The notes under the pieces are model-generated. The model did not search any database. It was given only the letters and a program-made list of their open reading frames with translations, and was not told the origin of the DNA. Both the position numbers and the translations under genes were made by a program. Below, in pieces: positions 54,640 to 64,000 of a stretch of DNA of 64,000 nt; position 1 is the first letter of the stretch, and each line of letters starts with the position of its first letter. Source of the stretch: Laguncularia racemosa (Eukaryota > Streptophyta > Magnoliopsida > Myrtales > Combretaceae); the NCBI GenBank assembly GCA_037954665.1, contig JBBMOL010000195.1:372001-436000 (forward strand). Direction: 5' to 3'.

Positions 54640-55852
54640 TGGCAAACACCCTGACAGGAACTCTTTGTCTAGGACCCCTTATTTATGGTCTACTTCCCTA
54701 TCCTCTCACTAGAGGTCTGGCTACCTATTGGACTAGGCCTGCTTGATTTCATATTTGTCCTTAAAGATAGTTGACTACCTTGTGTCCCCTTGGTTACACA
54801 CATGACAGAAAATTAGGGGCACTGACCTCTTAATGCAATGCCTGCTAATATGCCCCGTCTTCCCATAAGAGAAACATACCCCCTTTGGCCATCAAAACTC
54901 TCTCAACTCATGAGGCCCATAGCATTTGGTACATTTAACATTTAGGCCTGCTATAGGGAGTGTCAAAGGTACTTGTCTAATTTGTAGAAGAGGGGCTGCA
55001 GCACTCCTTGTTCTACTTTATAGCACATGATGTCTTTTACCCCTATCTTGCTCCATTCCACTAGGGGCAGGTCTTTTCCCAAAGCTATTACTACTTTACG
55101 ACTCCTCTGTTCTTTAATAATCTTCTTGTTCTACTCAAGGTACTTAGCCTTGTTAACTATATTAACATATGTATTTAGTTGAAAGGCCCCCATTGCAAGT
55201 TATAGGTCTAAGTCCAAGCCTCTTAGAAATCTCTTAACTCGAGACTATCATCATTACACACATTTTCAGGAAGGAATTGGATAAAGCGATTTAGATCTAC
55301 CTCATATTCTTCAACTATTTGATCCCCTTATTCACAATTGTAGTATTCATTCTCCATCCTATCCTTGGAGTTGTTGGGAAAGTATCTCTAATAAAACAGC
55401 TCCTTAAATTGAGCTTAGTTCATGCATTCCCTTATAAGTTTGGGGACTGAAGCCTACCATTTTACTACAATTCCCTTCAGCATGAATGCAACATAATTTA
55501 CCTTCTTATCTTCTAGTATCTGGAAGGTAGCAAATATCTTCTCAATTTCTTGTACCCAATCCTCAGCTTCAATTAGGTCATCCACTCTAAGGTTAAATTC
55601 TTTAGCTACTCTAATTAACTTATTAAAGCTGATAGGTTCATTGACATTCCTGTGCTGTGGGACATTAGGGACTTGGTATTGTTATGTTAGTAGTCTCACC
55701 AAGTGGGTCACAATATAAAGTAGTTGAATTGTCTCTTCAACCATCTGACCGCTTTCCCCTTGTGGTTGTGGATTCTGAACTTTCTCCTCATTGGGGTTAT
55801 CACGTCTAGCACCCCTTCCAACTCTTGATCCGGTGATTCTTCTTAGAGGCAT
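54640..55852 (-). pseudogene. gag: Element A2 Gag with two zinc knuckles
   Basis: Start at ATG 55852-55850 (MPLRRITGSRVGRGARRDNP). The N-terminal 57 codons are open to 55682. The capsid part (55680-54950) is full of stops but keeps the size and the order of a Tekay Gag. Near 54935-54830 two knuckles can be read: CTKCYGPHE and, after one stop, CFSYGKTGHISRHC, in which the second Cys of CX2CX4HX4C is Tyr. A Gly/Arg/Pro-rich linker and the protease follow. Confidence 0.7.
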
Positions 55853-56271
55853 TTTGTTTAAGAAGAAACAATTGAATCTACTTAAGTTAATATCAATCAT
55901 GGTTAGTGTCATAATGTGTAAGTATATACACATATACCACTACATATGGGTCTGCTCATATATATAACTTAGCAGTTAAAAGAATGCAAGTAAAGTAATA
56001 ATTAAATAATTAAGTACACATCTCATATTTTTCCTATTCTCTTCATGTCTCACTATCTTACATATTAAGTGCTTAATTCCTCTAAAGATCATATCTTATA
56101 CTCTATTGTTTAAAACTTATGTCTATTGATCATCACTTATTTCTACGAATCATTACCTAAGCTCTTCAAGATCAACGACCTATGCTCTATAGATCAAAAC
56201 TTAAATAATAAAGATCATCAACCTATTCTCGATAGATTCAAACTTAAGTCACTAAAGATCATAAACCTAAT

Positions 56272-56283
56272 GCTTTGATACCA
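56272..56283 (-). other. Primer binding site of element A2
   Basis: Minus strand TGGTATCAAAGC, one change from the consensus, seven bases inside the 5' LTR. Confidence 0.85.
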
Positions 56284-56290
56284 CCTAAGC

Positions 56291-58273
56291 TGTAACGCCC
56301 TAAAACCCGGGCCGCGCTACTACTTGCTACATGCCCTTATCTCACAAGAACACGTTAAGGCTCTGAATCACTCTAATACCTTTTTGTCCTATAGTTCTTA
56401 TATAAAGACATTTAATACATCCCATAACTTCAAAATAAATTTCATGAATACATATTCAACATTTAACGCAGGGGAAGTCTATAAACTCTAAATTAACATT
56501 CTCTAAATAATAATATCTATTACATTCATTTAACAAAATTCTCTCAATTTCTAATCGCCATAATAGTAATGGTATTCATTTTCTTCCTGTCTCTATAGTT
56601 CACCCAAACCCAAGTTATTTTCTAGATTATCATCTCCTTTAACACTTGCATCTAAAAAAAAATATTCCCTGAACGGTAAGCTAATGCTTAGTATGTATAA
56701 CATAAAGACACACGTATGAACAAACATGAATAATTATCACATGCATTATGCAGTACTTAACACAAGCACCATTTCAAGATACAATTTAAGTCCACAAATA
56801 ACAATAGGGTACTCATAACCCCCTTAACACACTTAACACATTGGAACATGTATTAATGATGGGAATTGCCACAATGAACCCTACACCTATGATCCCTTAA
56901 TCCTTAAACTTGGTGATGAAAATTGTCAGTATAGGCCCCACACCTATGGTACACTTAATCTTGGTGATGGGAATTGCCACTATAGGCCTTACACCGATAT
57001 TCACTTAAACACTTAGTCCAACATCCAACCTAGATCATATCCAAACATGACTCCATAAGGGACAACATCATATAAGCATCAATGGGGTGCCCCTAAGGGA
57101 TCTGCCACTATGGGCTCTTAGGCCAAGCCAAGCACATACAGCATACAACTTAAACAATTAAACCATTTCTTCCAATTATATCTTATTAAATACATACACT
57201 AACTTAGACAAGCACAAGTCAATACACAAGTTACATGTACCTTGAATCCTAGCCTTAAGCACTTTTGGTCTTGGACTTAAGCTAAATTGAAATCTGTATT
57301 CATCAACAAGCTCTTCTCAATACTTGATCTAAGATTAATATAAATTTCTAAATTTTATTAATCCTATTTTTTTTAATTCTTTAAGGTTTTACTAGCTATC
57401 TAGGTTGTGTGAAACTTAGCTTAATTAGAAATTAAATGAATATATAATTAAATTATGTCTCACTCAACACGACCATGTTGGAGGTCGTGTAACTCAGCAA
57501 GGCTTGGTACATAACTGTATTAAGGGTCATATATCTTTCGGTGAGTTTTGACTTCAACACAGTTGGAGCACGGCCATGTAGATAAGTCGTGTATCTCTCG
57601 ATAAGCTTTGTACTCAACATAGTTGAAACATGATCGTGTAGGTAGATCATGTATCTGTTAGTTCAACACAGTCGAAACACGTCCGTGTTGGGAGGCTGTG
57701 TATCTTTTATATTCAATACAATCAAAACGCGACTGTGTTGGGAGGCCGTATATCTCTCGGTAATTTCTATGAAACTTAATTTCTTCATTCCAACTTCTCT
57801 TAACTTGATTCTCTTTATCCCTAAACTTAATTTAATCTCTAAAGCACGTAATTAAAAATAAATTACATGAAATAGATTACTTACTTCAATTATTCCACAA
57901 GTCGTATCCTTAAGCTGTTGATTCCTATTCTCATTTCATCTTTTCTCAAATTTCAAATTCTGATTTTCACAAAGATTGAAAAGTGATTAGATTATCTATT
58001 CCATACGTAAGAATCACCGATTCTCTACCTTTCTTACCTAATTTTACTCATAATCGCCCCTATAGTTCGATAGTCTATCTTTTTCCCTTTAGAGCGTCTA
58101 TGTTGTTATTGTGAAGGAGTGAAAAAGAGAGAGATGTTAGGTCACCTGAGATTAAATACTCCTTTTTGTGGAATTTCCAAATTGTCCCTCGATTTTTATA
58201 AAATCCATGTCCTTGTCCTTAGCTTTTTGTGACAATTATATATTAAAAATAAAATAAAAATTCAGGTATTACA
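56291..58273 (-). repeat. Element A2, 5' LTR
   Basis: 1983 bp, TGTAACGCCCTAAAACCCGGG...CAGGTATTACA on the plus strand. Contains minisatellite 1 (56850-57010) and the hairpin array (57465-57760). In place of the TATA dyad of A1, this copy reads GAGATTAAATACTC at about 58149. Frames 57453-57855 are not genes. Confidence 0.92.
57465..57760 (-). repeat. Hairpin minisatellite of A2 5' LTR
   Basis: About six diverged CAACACRGTYGAAACAYGACCGTGTTGG-like units; related to 24905-25200 and 36092-36498. The 3' LTR has only about three units (46000-46130). Confidence 0.75.
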
Positions 58274-58278
58274 ACCTT

Positions 58279-60263
58279 TATAGTAAAAGATTGGATATGA
58301 GGAAAAATAAAGTTAATATTTCCTTCCTTTATGGTTGTTATGAGGTTATTTTATGGTGAAAGGGAAAAATAAAAATCTTAAAGTAGGGGTAAGTTTCCAT
58401 TTGGCCAATAGACCATAATAGAGTGTTTTTTCATATCAACATTATTCACATGAAAAATATATAACACAACCTAAATTAATTTCATTTTATGGTACACTAG
58501 ATGAAATCGCTTATTAGTATCTTTGGCACTTGAAGACTAATTTAACTCTTCAAAAAAAAAATGATTTATTTGACGATTTTCATATCCCAAGTGATACCTA
58601 GTTGTAATACTCATGGCGTATATAAAAGTGTATAAAGCTCTACAATTTAGCTTTGCATCAATGTATAATTTATAATTTTATATAACAAATAGATTATATC
58701 ATTTTATAGGAATTCAAAAATAAGATAAACTTATGACTGAAATCCGATTAGATAAATCATAGAATGAGTCTTTATGTGATCTTAACATAATTTACGAAAC
58801 ATATTGAGATTGAAATCTCTATTTTTTTCAATAATCTCTCCTTATATACCTAAATTTTTGCTTATAAGTCCCCTTGATGTTTGCTAGAAAAAACAATCCA
58901 TTGAGTCAAGGTAAGGGGTTTTATGGGCTCAGTGAATTCCCTTGCCATTATCAAGTATATCTATGGCATAGTAGATAAAATTATCAAAGAATTTCCATAA
59001 GATATACCTAGTCCAATAGGAATCGTAGGCTTAAACCCTTGTGTACCTAGGATAAGAATAGCCAACACAATTATCCTAATCTATGCTTAATTATCATTTT
59101 AAAAGAAACTTTACATTTTAGGAAAAGAAACATTTAACCATCATAATTGAAATACTCCCAAAAAAATACTTTTAAAAATACTCATTTACCTTTAGACCCT
59201 CTTCTTTAAATAAAAAACTAAACTTACTCTCCCTTATTTTACAAGAAATCAAAGTGAGCCTTCCATAACTCCCTCCCCAATAGAGGTGTGCCACCCCCTC
59301 TCTCAACTTATATGTGCACTTCTCTTTCCTCTTCTAAGGTAGTATTAAGTTAAAAATTGTCATTAGAAGTAAATTAAAAAATCTTCCCTTAATTAATTCC
59401 ACTTTCTTTACTCATTAATTAGCACTATTAGTGAGCTTAACTTAATTCTCTATTTGTTATGAGGAATGAAACCTTTGCAAAGACAAGATTAAGAGACAAA
59501 TACAATTATAAGGAAAGAGTATCTACACCTTGTTACTTGTCTCAAATCACAAGATATAAAATTCCCAACAATTTTAATATTAGATTAAAGGGCAAATCCA
59601 ATTAGGAGCCATTATAGAGTTTTGAGACAAAACTCAAGGAGATAACTCCAATCACTAAAACTTCCTTAGAAGCTTTGTCCAAGTGTTTAGGCTTAACAAT
59701 ATCATCAATACAAACACACCAATTTCGCTATGAATAGATTATCCACCACCACATCTGAACTCCTCAAATTATCCTCTAAGGCACCCAGCTTTATTGACCC
59801 ACCAACAATTGTACCCAAAAGAGAGGCTCCACATCCTTCATTGCCCCAAAACATGAGACATGCTATCTAATTCTATTAAAATCCATCATTCTCCAAACAT
59901 CGGCAATCATAATGTCATGAGTTAGATTATCAAAGTTACATAAGATTTCCCATAGGCAACTAAATCCTAAATCATCTAGTGCCTCTAGCTTTAAGCCACT
60001 AAACTAAGTATTATAATGGCATTTATTCGGTATGCACCAAGTCTCCATGTATTACTACACAAAATATTGTTACCCAATATGAAGTTTTTTTCCATCCACC
60101 TTTAATGGCCATTTAAAGCTACTCAAGGTACAAGAACTTAATCACAACCTGTCCTAGGATCATGATCATCATCCCATTACCCATCTAGTCTTTATAATCA
60201 CCTATTTATGCTCTACTATAACTCACTAGCATATTTACCCACTCCATGCCTCCAAGGACATGC
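58279..60263. other. Unassigned sequence right of element A2
   Basis: AT-rich, apparently single copy here. The minus strand has a frame of about 50 codons at 59862-59704 (FWGNEGCGASLLGTIVGGSI) that is not low-complexity, but I could not match it to a family. No LTR ends or RNA genes seen. Confidence 0.45.
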
Positions 60264-60271
60264 ATGGCAAA

Positions 60272-60786
60272 TAGGGCTATAAATAATCAACTCACTTAAA
60301 ACAATTATCAAGTTCTAGTTGAGCCGCACTTTTATTGAGCCTAAAATTTATAGGCTTAAGCTTGACTCATTTAAATAAACAAGCTTTATTTTGAATTTGA
60401 ATTATAAATTGAGTTTGAGTTGAACCAAGATTAAATTATGCTAAGCTTGAGTAGCTTGCAGGTGGATTGGCTCATTTGTAGCCTTATGGGGATGAGATAA
60501 AGATAAATATACAAAATGAATAAATATATAAATAAATAGAAGAAGGAATAAAGAATAAAGACTAGGCTATATATAGTTCTTATATATTATAACACACACA
60601 CACACACACATATACACATGTATATATATATATATATATATATTATATGATATGTAAGGGCTTATGTTCGACTCATTTAGATAAATAGGCTTTATTTTGA
60701 ACTTGAGCTTGGTTCATTTGCAAATCAAGCCTAAACCTGATTGAGCTCAAGTAGCTCATGAATAGCTTAGATTATTTTCAACCCTA
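60272..60786. mobile_element. hAT-type MITE with microsatellite core
   Basis: 515 bp. Terminal inverted repeats TAGGGCTATAAATAATC (60272-60288) and, inverted, TAGGGTTGAAAATAATC (60770-60786) match at 14 of 17 positions and have the TAGGG start known from plant hAT elements. The 8-bp flanks ATGGCAAA (60264-60271) and ATGACAAA (60787-60794) differ by one base. The interior has two copies of a GACTCATTTARATAAA...GGCTTTATTTTGAA stretch around an (AC)n and (TA)n core. No transposase. Confidence 0.75.
60592..60643. repeat. (AC)n and (TA)n microsatellites
   Basis: About 19 bases of AC repeats at 60592-60610, then TATACACATG, then about 23 bases of TA repeats at 60621-60643, in the core of the MITE. 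Confidence 0.95.
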
Positions 60787-60798
60787 ATGACAAAGGCT

Positions 60799-60802
<4 letters not shown>

Positions 60803-60836
<34 letters not shown>
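60803..60836. repeat. (TA)n microsatellite
   Basis: About 17 TA units immediately outside the MITE's right target duplication. Confidence 0.95.
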
Positions 60837-60841
<5 letters not shown>

Positions 60842-61236
60842 AAAGTAGATAATGACACCTTTAACACCCTACATGAATACCTCAATAGGATAGATGATTG
60901 TCCATCACTTGCTCATTCTAATGTCTATAAACAAACCTGACCAATAGGAATGCACATGCAACATAGGCTAAATAATGCAATACAACAAAAGTATGAGAAA
61001 ACTTTTAATAAAATAATACTAATTATTAATCAATGCCACAATTGAGCATGTACAATTTGGGGCACCCCATCACTTTGACAAAACATTTAAACTATAGCTA
61101 CACTTGTATGACGTAGTACTATACATGAAGTTGGTAAAACCCTATCATCAAAGTACGAATTGAGGTTAAACACTAACTAAGCACAGTGTCATGATGTAAG
61201 CATTACGTGTTCGTACCCCCATCTAAGGACCACATG
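60837..61236. other. Unassigned sequence
   Basis: AT-rich, no gene or repeat recognised between the microsatellite and element J. Confidence 0.5.
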
Positions 61237-61793
61237 TGATATGAATCATATAATAGAATAGGTTGAAAGGTGAAAAATAAATAAGATGATTTAAGATGAG
61301 TTTAGAGGTGAATTTAGACTCATGGAAGTTCAAAGAGTTGACTTTAACTAGATCAATCAAGGAAAGGCTAACCAAGAATCCAACAAAAAGTTAGATCAAA
61401 GTAAGGCTAATCAGCTATAGTCGACTAAGGTAACTTAGTCTAGCCTAATTTTTTATCCCTTTGTGTTTTACGTCACTATCATAAAAAAGGCTTATGAGTC
61501 TCATTATCTACTAAATATTAAGTGTTTATCTTTATTTAGCATTTTTTCCTAACAATTGTTATCAATTGCGGCCATCATAGTTAAATTAATTTGTGAATTA
61601 CATTAGTTCTTTTAACACTTGCAAAAGTTTCACAAATTGTGAGTCAAGTGATTTAATATTGATTATGTTCATATCCTTTATTTTCATACGCAATATATCA
61701 CAAATCTTTTAAAATGTCTCTTTTACTTCTTATAAATCAAAAACCCAAAAACCATTATCAAGGTGTCATAAAGCATATCCTATATCCATGTTA
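61237..61793 (+). repeat. Element J, 5' LTR (with internal deletion)
   Basis: 557 bp, TGATATGAATC...TCCATGTTA. Compared with the 3' LTR a block between about 61435 and 61450 is missing (present at 63300-63570). Confidence 0.75.
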
Positions 61794-61796
61794 AAT

Positions 61797-61808
61797 TGGT
61801 ATCAAAGC
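61797..61808 (+). other. Primer binding site of element J
   Basis: TGGTATCAAAGC, one change from the consensus and the same variant as in D and A2, three bases after the LTR. Confidence 0.8.
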
Positions 61809-62585
61809 TTTAAGAGGCATGCCCTTCTTCATAAGTGTGAAATCTTTCCTTGCTAATTTTGTTGATTTGGAGATTTAGAGTTATGGACAAAATCGGTGAA
61901 TTGCTATGGTTGATTTGGGAGTGTTAGAAAATAATTGATTGGTGTAGGTAGGATTAGATTGTTGATTTGTGATTTTTTATTGCAAGAGATGAGTTGTTTT
62001 ATAGTGATGAAGAGATGGAGAACAAATTTCATATTTGTTTAATAATTTAGAGTTATGCTTGTCTTGTAGTCATTGATGATTTCTGCAAAATTTTAATTTA
62101 TGATTATCCTACTAAGAAATTAGGCTTAGTCATTGTAGATTTTTCATATCCATATGAGATGGTTCATTACAATGAGATAATTTGAGTAAAGAAACGAGCA
62201 AAGGTAGCTTTTTCTTTAGGTAATGCTTAAAAGGATTCAATTTTGTGCAATATTGTACTCATGGAAATTAGTCTTATTCATTTGGGCAAGTCATGGAAAA
62301 TTAATCACAATTTTGTTCATGATCCTATTAAGAATTACTATCATTTCACTAAAGAAAGAAAAATCACCTTGACCTTAATGACAAGAGAATAGATGATGCA
62401 GATACATTAAAGAAGTGGTATAGAATTAGCTATTTGAGAGAGCAGCTAATGGTATGGAAGGTATAAAATCTAATACATAGAAACCATAGGAAAACTAAAA
62501 CCTACTGTAAGTGGTTTGATATTGGTAGCATAGAAAGATTCATGTACTCAAATTAAGGAATACTTGGGCTAGAGAGAAAATTTGT
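61809..62585 (+). other. Element J leader or lost gag
   Basis: No clear coding frame. Short stretches near 62390-62580 may be gag remains but cannot be assigned. Confidence 0.4.
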
Positions 62586-62935
62586 TTCAAGCTCCTTGTT
62601 TCGTGTAAGGTAAAACATACTAATTAGTTATGGTTGAAATTGTACCACTATTGTGCTTGTAGAATTTGTTAAAAAAATGGGTTTATAGATTACACCACAA
62701 CCAAAATCTTATAGTTGGCATTGATTCCATAATTAGGGAGTTATCGATGTTCATAATGGGGGCATGTTTCAATTGTTAAGAGTAATTATACTAATAAGGT
62801 TATTTATGATATAGTAGTAATGAATGGTACAAATTTACTATTGGGAAGACCTTAGCAATAGGATAAGCAAGCAACATATGATGGGGATAAGAGCCATTAA
62901 ACCATTTCAGACAATGAAAAAATTTTTAAGTTATT
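62586..62935 (+). pseudogene. Element J protease remnant
   Basis: Plus-strand pieces in changing frames: NLFQAPCFV, a degraded active site (NCTTIVLVEFVKKMGL), PQPKSYSWH, and the close LLLGRP followed by ATYDGD-like text. The order matches the Ty3 protease of C1 and D (ENLFHTSC, DGGSCTNVV, PHPKPYTLHW, ILLGRPW). Several stops and at least two frameshifts. No RT follows; the 3' LTR starts 180 bp later. Confidence 0.6.
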
Positions 62936-63100
62936 TTCCATGGGTTGGGAAGAGGTAAAACAAGAGAGATTTAAGTTTGTGAAGAAAACTAAAGGCAAGA
63001 GAAGTTTATTCATGTGCCTAAGATAATCCTTCTATTAGAAGTAGCAAAATTTCTCTTTAGTTCTTAGAAGAAACAAAATTTTAGGGCAAATCTTTCCCAA

Positions 63101-63111
63101 GAAAGGGAAAA
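63101..63111 (+). other. Polypurine tract of element J
   Basis: GAAAGGGAAAA directly before the LTR start TGATACAAATC. Confidence 0.7.
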
Positions 63112-63938
63112 TGATACAAATCTTAGAATAGGTCAAAAGGTGAAAAATAAACGTGATAATCAGGGATGAGTTCAAAGGTGAATTTAGGCTTATAGAAGTT
63201 GAGGTGGTTGACTTAAGCCAAATCAACTAAGAAAAGGCTTACTAAGAAGCCGACCAAAAGCTAGAATGAAGCAAGATCGACCAGCCATAATCGACTAAGG
63301 TCACACAAGACTAGTCCTTAGCCACTTCAACAAAGAAAGTCGTAGAGCTATTCCTATTTTTAGTTTTAAGCTATTTATTTCTTTATTTTATTTCTATGTT
63401 AGTTTACATTAGTAATTTATTTTTAATGTTATATTATTTCCTTTTTAATAGTTTACTATTATGCTAGGGTTCCTAGGTTTGGTAATAAGCTTACATATGG
63501 ACAGCTTTGGATCATTATCCAATAGTTCAATCCACTTTTTCAATCATTTGAATTTTATGTCGTCGACATACAAGGAACTTGTGACTCTTATTATCTATTA
63601 AATATTGAGTGTTTATTCTTATTAAATTATTGTTCTTAACAATGGTTATTAATTGTGGTGAACGTAGTTAATTTAATTCGCGAATTACATTAGTTCTTTA
63701 ATACCCATGAAAACTTTACAAATCGATGAGTCATATCTACTTATGATCTAATCAAAGACCTAGTTGAATTTCAATACTAGTGAGTTATATTATATATAAT
63801 ATTAATTATGTTTAAATCCTTTATTTTCATATGCAAGTATGTTAAAAATCTTTAAAAATATCTCTTTTACTTCTTATAAATCGAAAAACCCAAAAACAAT
63901 TATCAAGGTACCATGAAGCATGTCTTGGATTCGTGTCA
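63112..63938 (+). repeat. Element J, 3' LTR
   Basis: 827 bp, TGATACAAATC...TTCGTGTCA. The minus-strand frame 63226-63035 crosses its start and is not a gene. Confidence 0.75.
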
Positions 63939-64000
63939 TTATGCCTTCATTCCAACATGCACCTTAAAATATTGTATACAACGCCTCAAACAACCAAGAA

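Larger units (their letters stand above)
45045..58273 (-). mobile_element. Element A2: Tekay-type Ty3 chromovirus with nested C2
   Basis: Minus strand, 13,229 bp including the 4,548-bp insertion C2 and its 5-bp duplication; the original element was about 8.7 kb. 5' LTR 56291-58273, primer site, gag with two zinc knuckles, protease, RT, RNase H, integrase, chromodomain remains, a strong polypurine tract, 3' LTR 45045-46641. Perfect target duplication ACCTT at 45040-45044 and 58274-58278. Pol carries many stops and shifts, so it is older than D. The chromodomain text and the twin zinc knuckles place it in the Tekay/Del group. Confidence 0.92.
61237..63938 (+). mobile_element. Element J: small decayed Ty3 element
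   Basis: Direct repeats 61237-61793 and 63112-63938 act as LTRs. They share TAGAATAGGTYRAAAGGTGAAAAATAAA, AGTTGACTTTAACYAGATCAA, TCATTATCTACTAAATATTRAGTG and ATTATCAAGGTRYCATRAAGCAT. A primer site follows the first and a purine tract precedes the second. The 1.3-kb interior holds only protease remains. Possible target duplication ACATG (61232-61236) against TTATG (63939-63943), 3 of 5 matching. The 5' LTR lacks about 270 bp present in the 3' LTR. Confidence 0.75.

Noticed and set aside
59704..59862. Minus-strand frame of about 50 codons without low complexity
   Set aside because: Too short and not recognised; may be chance or a very old remnant.
1..64000. CRISPR arrays, rRNA and tRNA genes
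   Set aside because: No regular short repeats with unique spacers and no tRNA-type conserved boxes were seen; the tRNA-like 12-mers present are retrotransposon primer binding sites.

Overview
This window looks like a gene-poor, strongly AT-rich stretch of a flowering-plant nuclear genome made almost entirely of LTR retrotransposons of different ages. The evidence is the Ty3/gypsy and Ty1/copia protein remains, primer binding sites of the plant initiator-Met type (TGGTATCAGAGC and variants), TG...CA long terminal repeats with 5-bp target-site duplications (TSDs), an hAT-type MITE and many microsatellites. I see no convincing host protein gene, tRNA, rRNA or CRISPR array. I cannot name the species.

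Layout. 1-2143: unique sequence, then a degenerate NNC trinucleotide tract and a 1.1-kb GT-rich tract; the 583-codon frame on the minus strand here is a product of composition. 2149-5529: a non-autonomous Ty3 element (gag plus protease only, minus strand, TSD CTTCA). 5534-13370: decayed Ty3 and copia pieces (a Tekay-like LTR, a gag with its LTR, Athila-like RT/RNase H and LTR, SIRE-like copia RT/RNase H). 13684-21365: an old copia element marked by two LTRs; its 5' LTR holds an inverted solo LTR (TSD TTAAA) and its interior holds pieces of two Ty3 elements. 22633-37029: a three-level nest. A Tekay-type LTR (family A) was hit by a protease-only element (C1), which was hit by a 6.8-kb Ty3 element with a full domain set (D, CRM-like, TSD GTATG); a later deletion fused C1 to a second family-A LTR. 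37030-41534: an LTR piece and a tandem 2.1-kb duplication. 41535-45039: unique sequence with one GC-richer, promoter-like patch. 45045-58273: a Tekay-type chromovirus on the minus strand (A2, TSD ACCTT) whose RNase H is split by a second protease-only element (C2, TSD CACAC). 58279-61236: unique sequence with an hAT-type MITE. 61237-63938: a small decayed Ty3 element with protease remains.

The pieces form two sets. Elements D and A2 carried the full gag-PR-RT-RNase H-IN set. Element 1, C1, C2 and J keep LTRs, a primer binding site and a protease region but lack RT and IN, so they would have depended on enzymes from other elements. C1 and C2 share an unusual protein: protease, a stretch of degenerate PLE/PSE peptide repeats, then the last residues of a Ty3 pol. 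All coding regions now carry stops or frameshifts, many explainable as C-to-T changes. Several unrelated LTR families place their TATA box at the centre of a short perfect inverted repeat.
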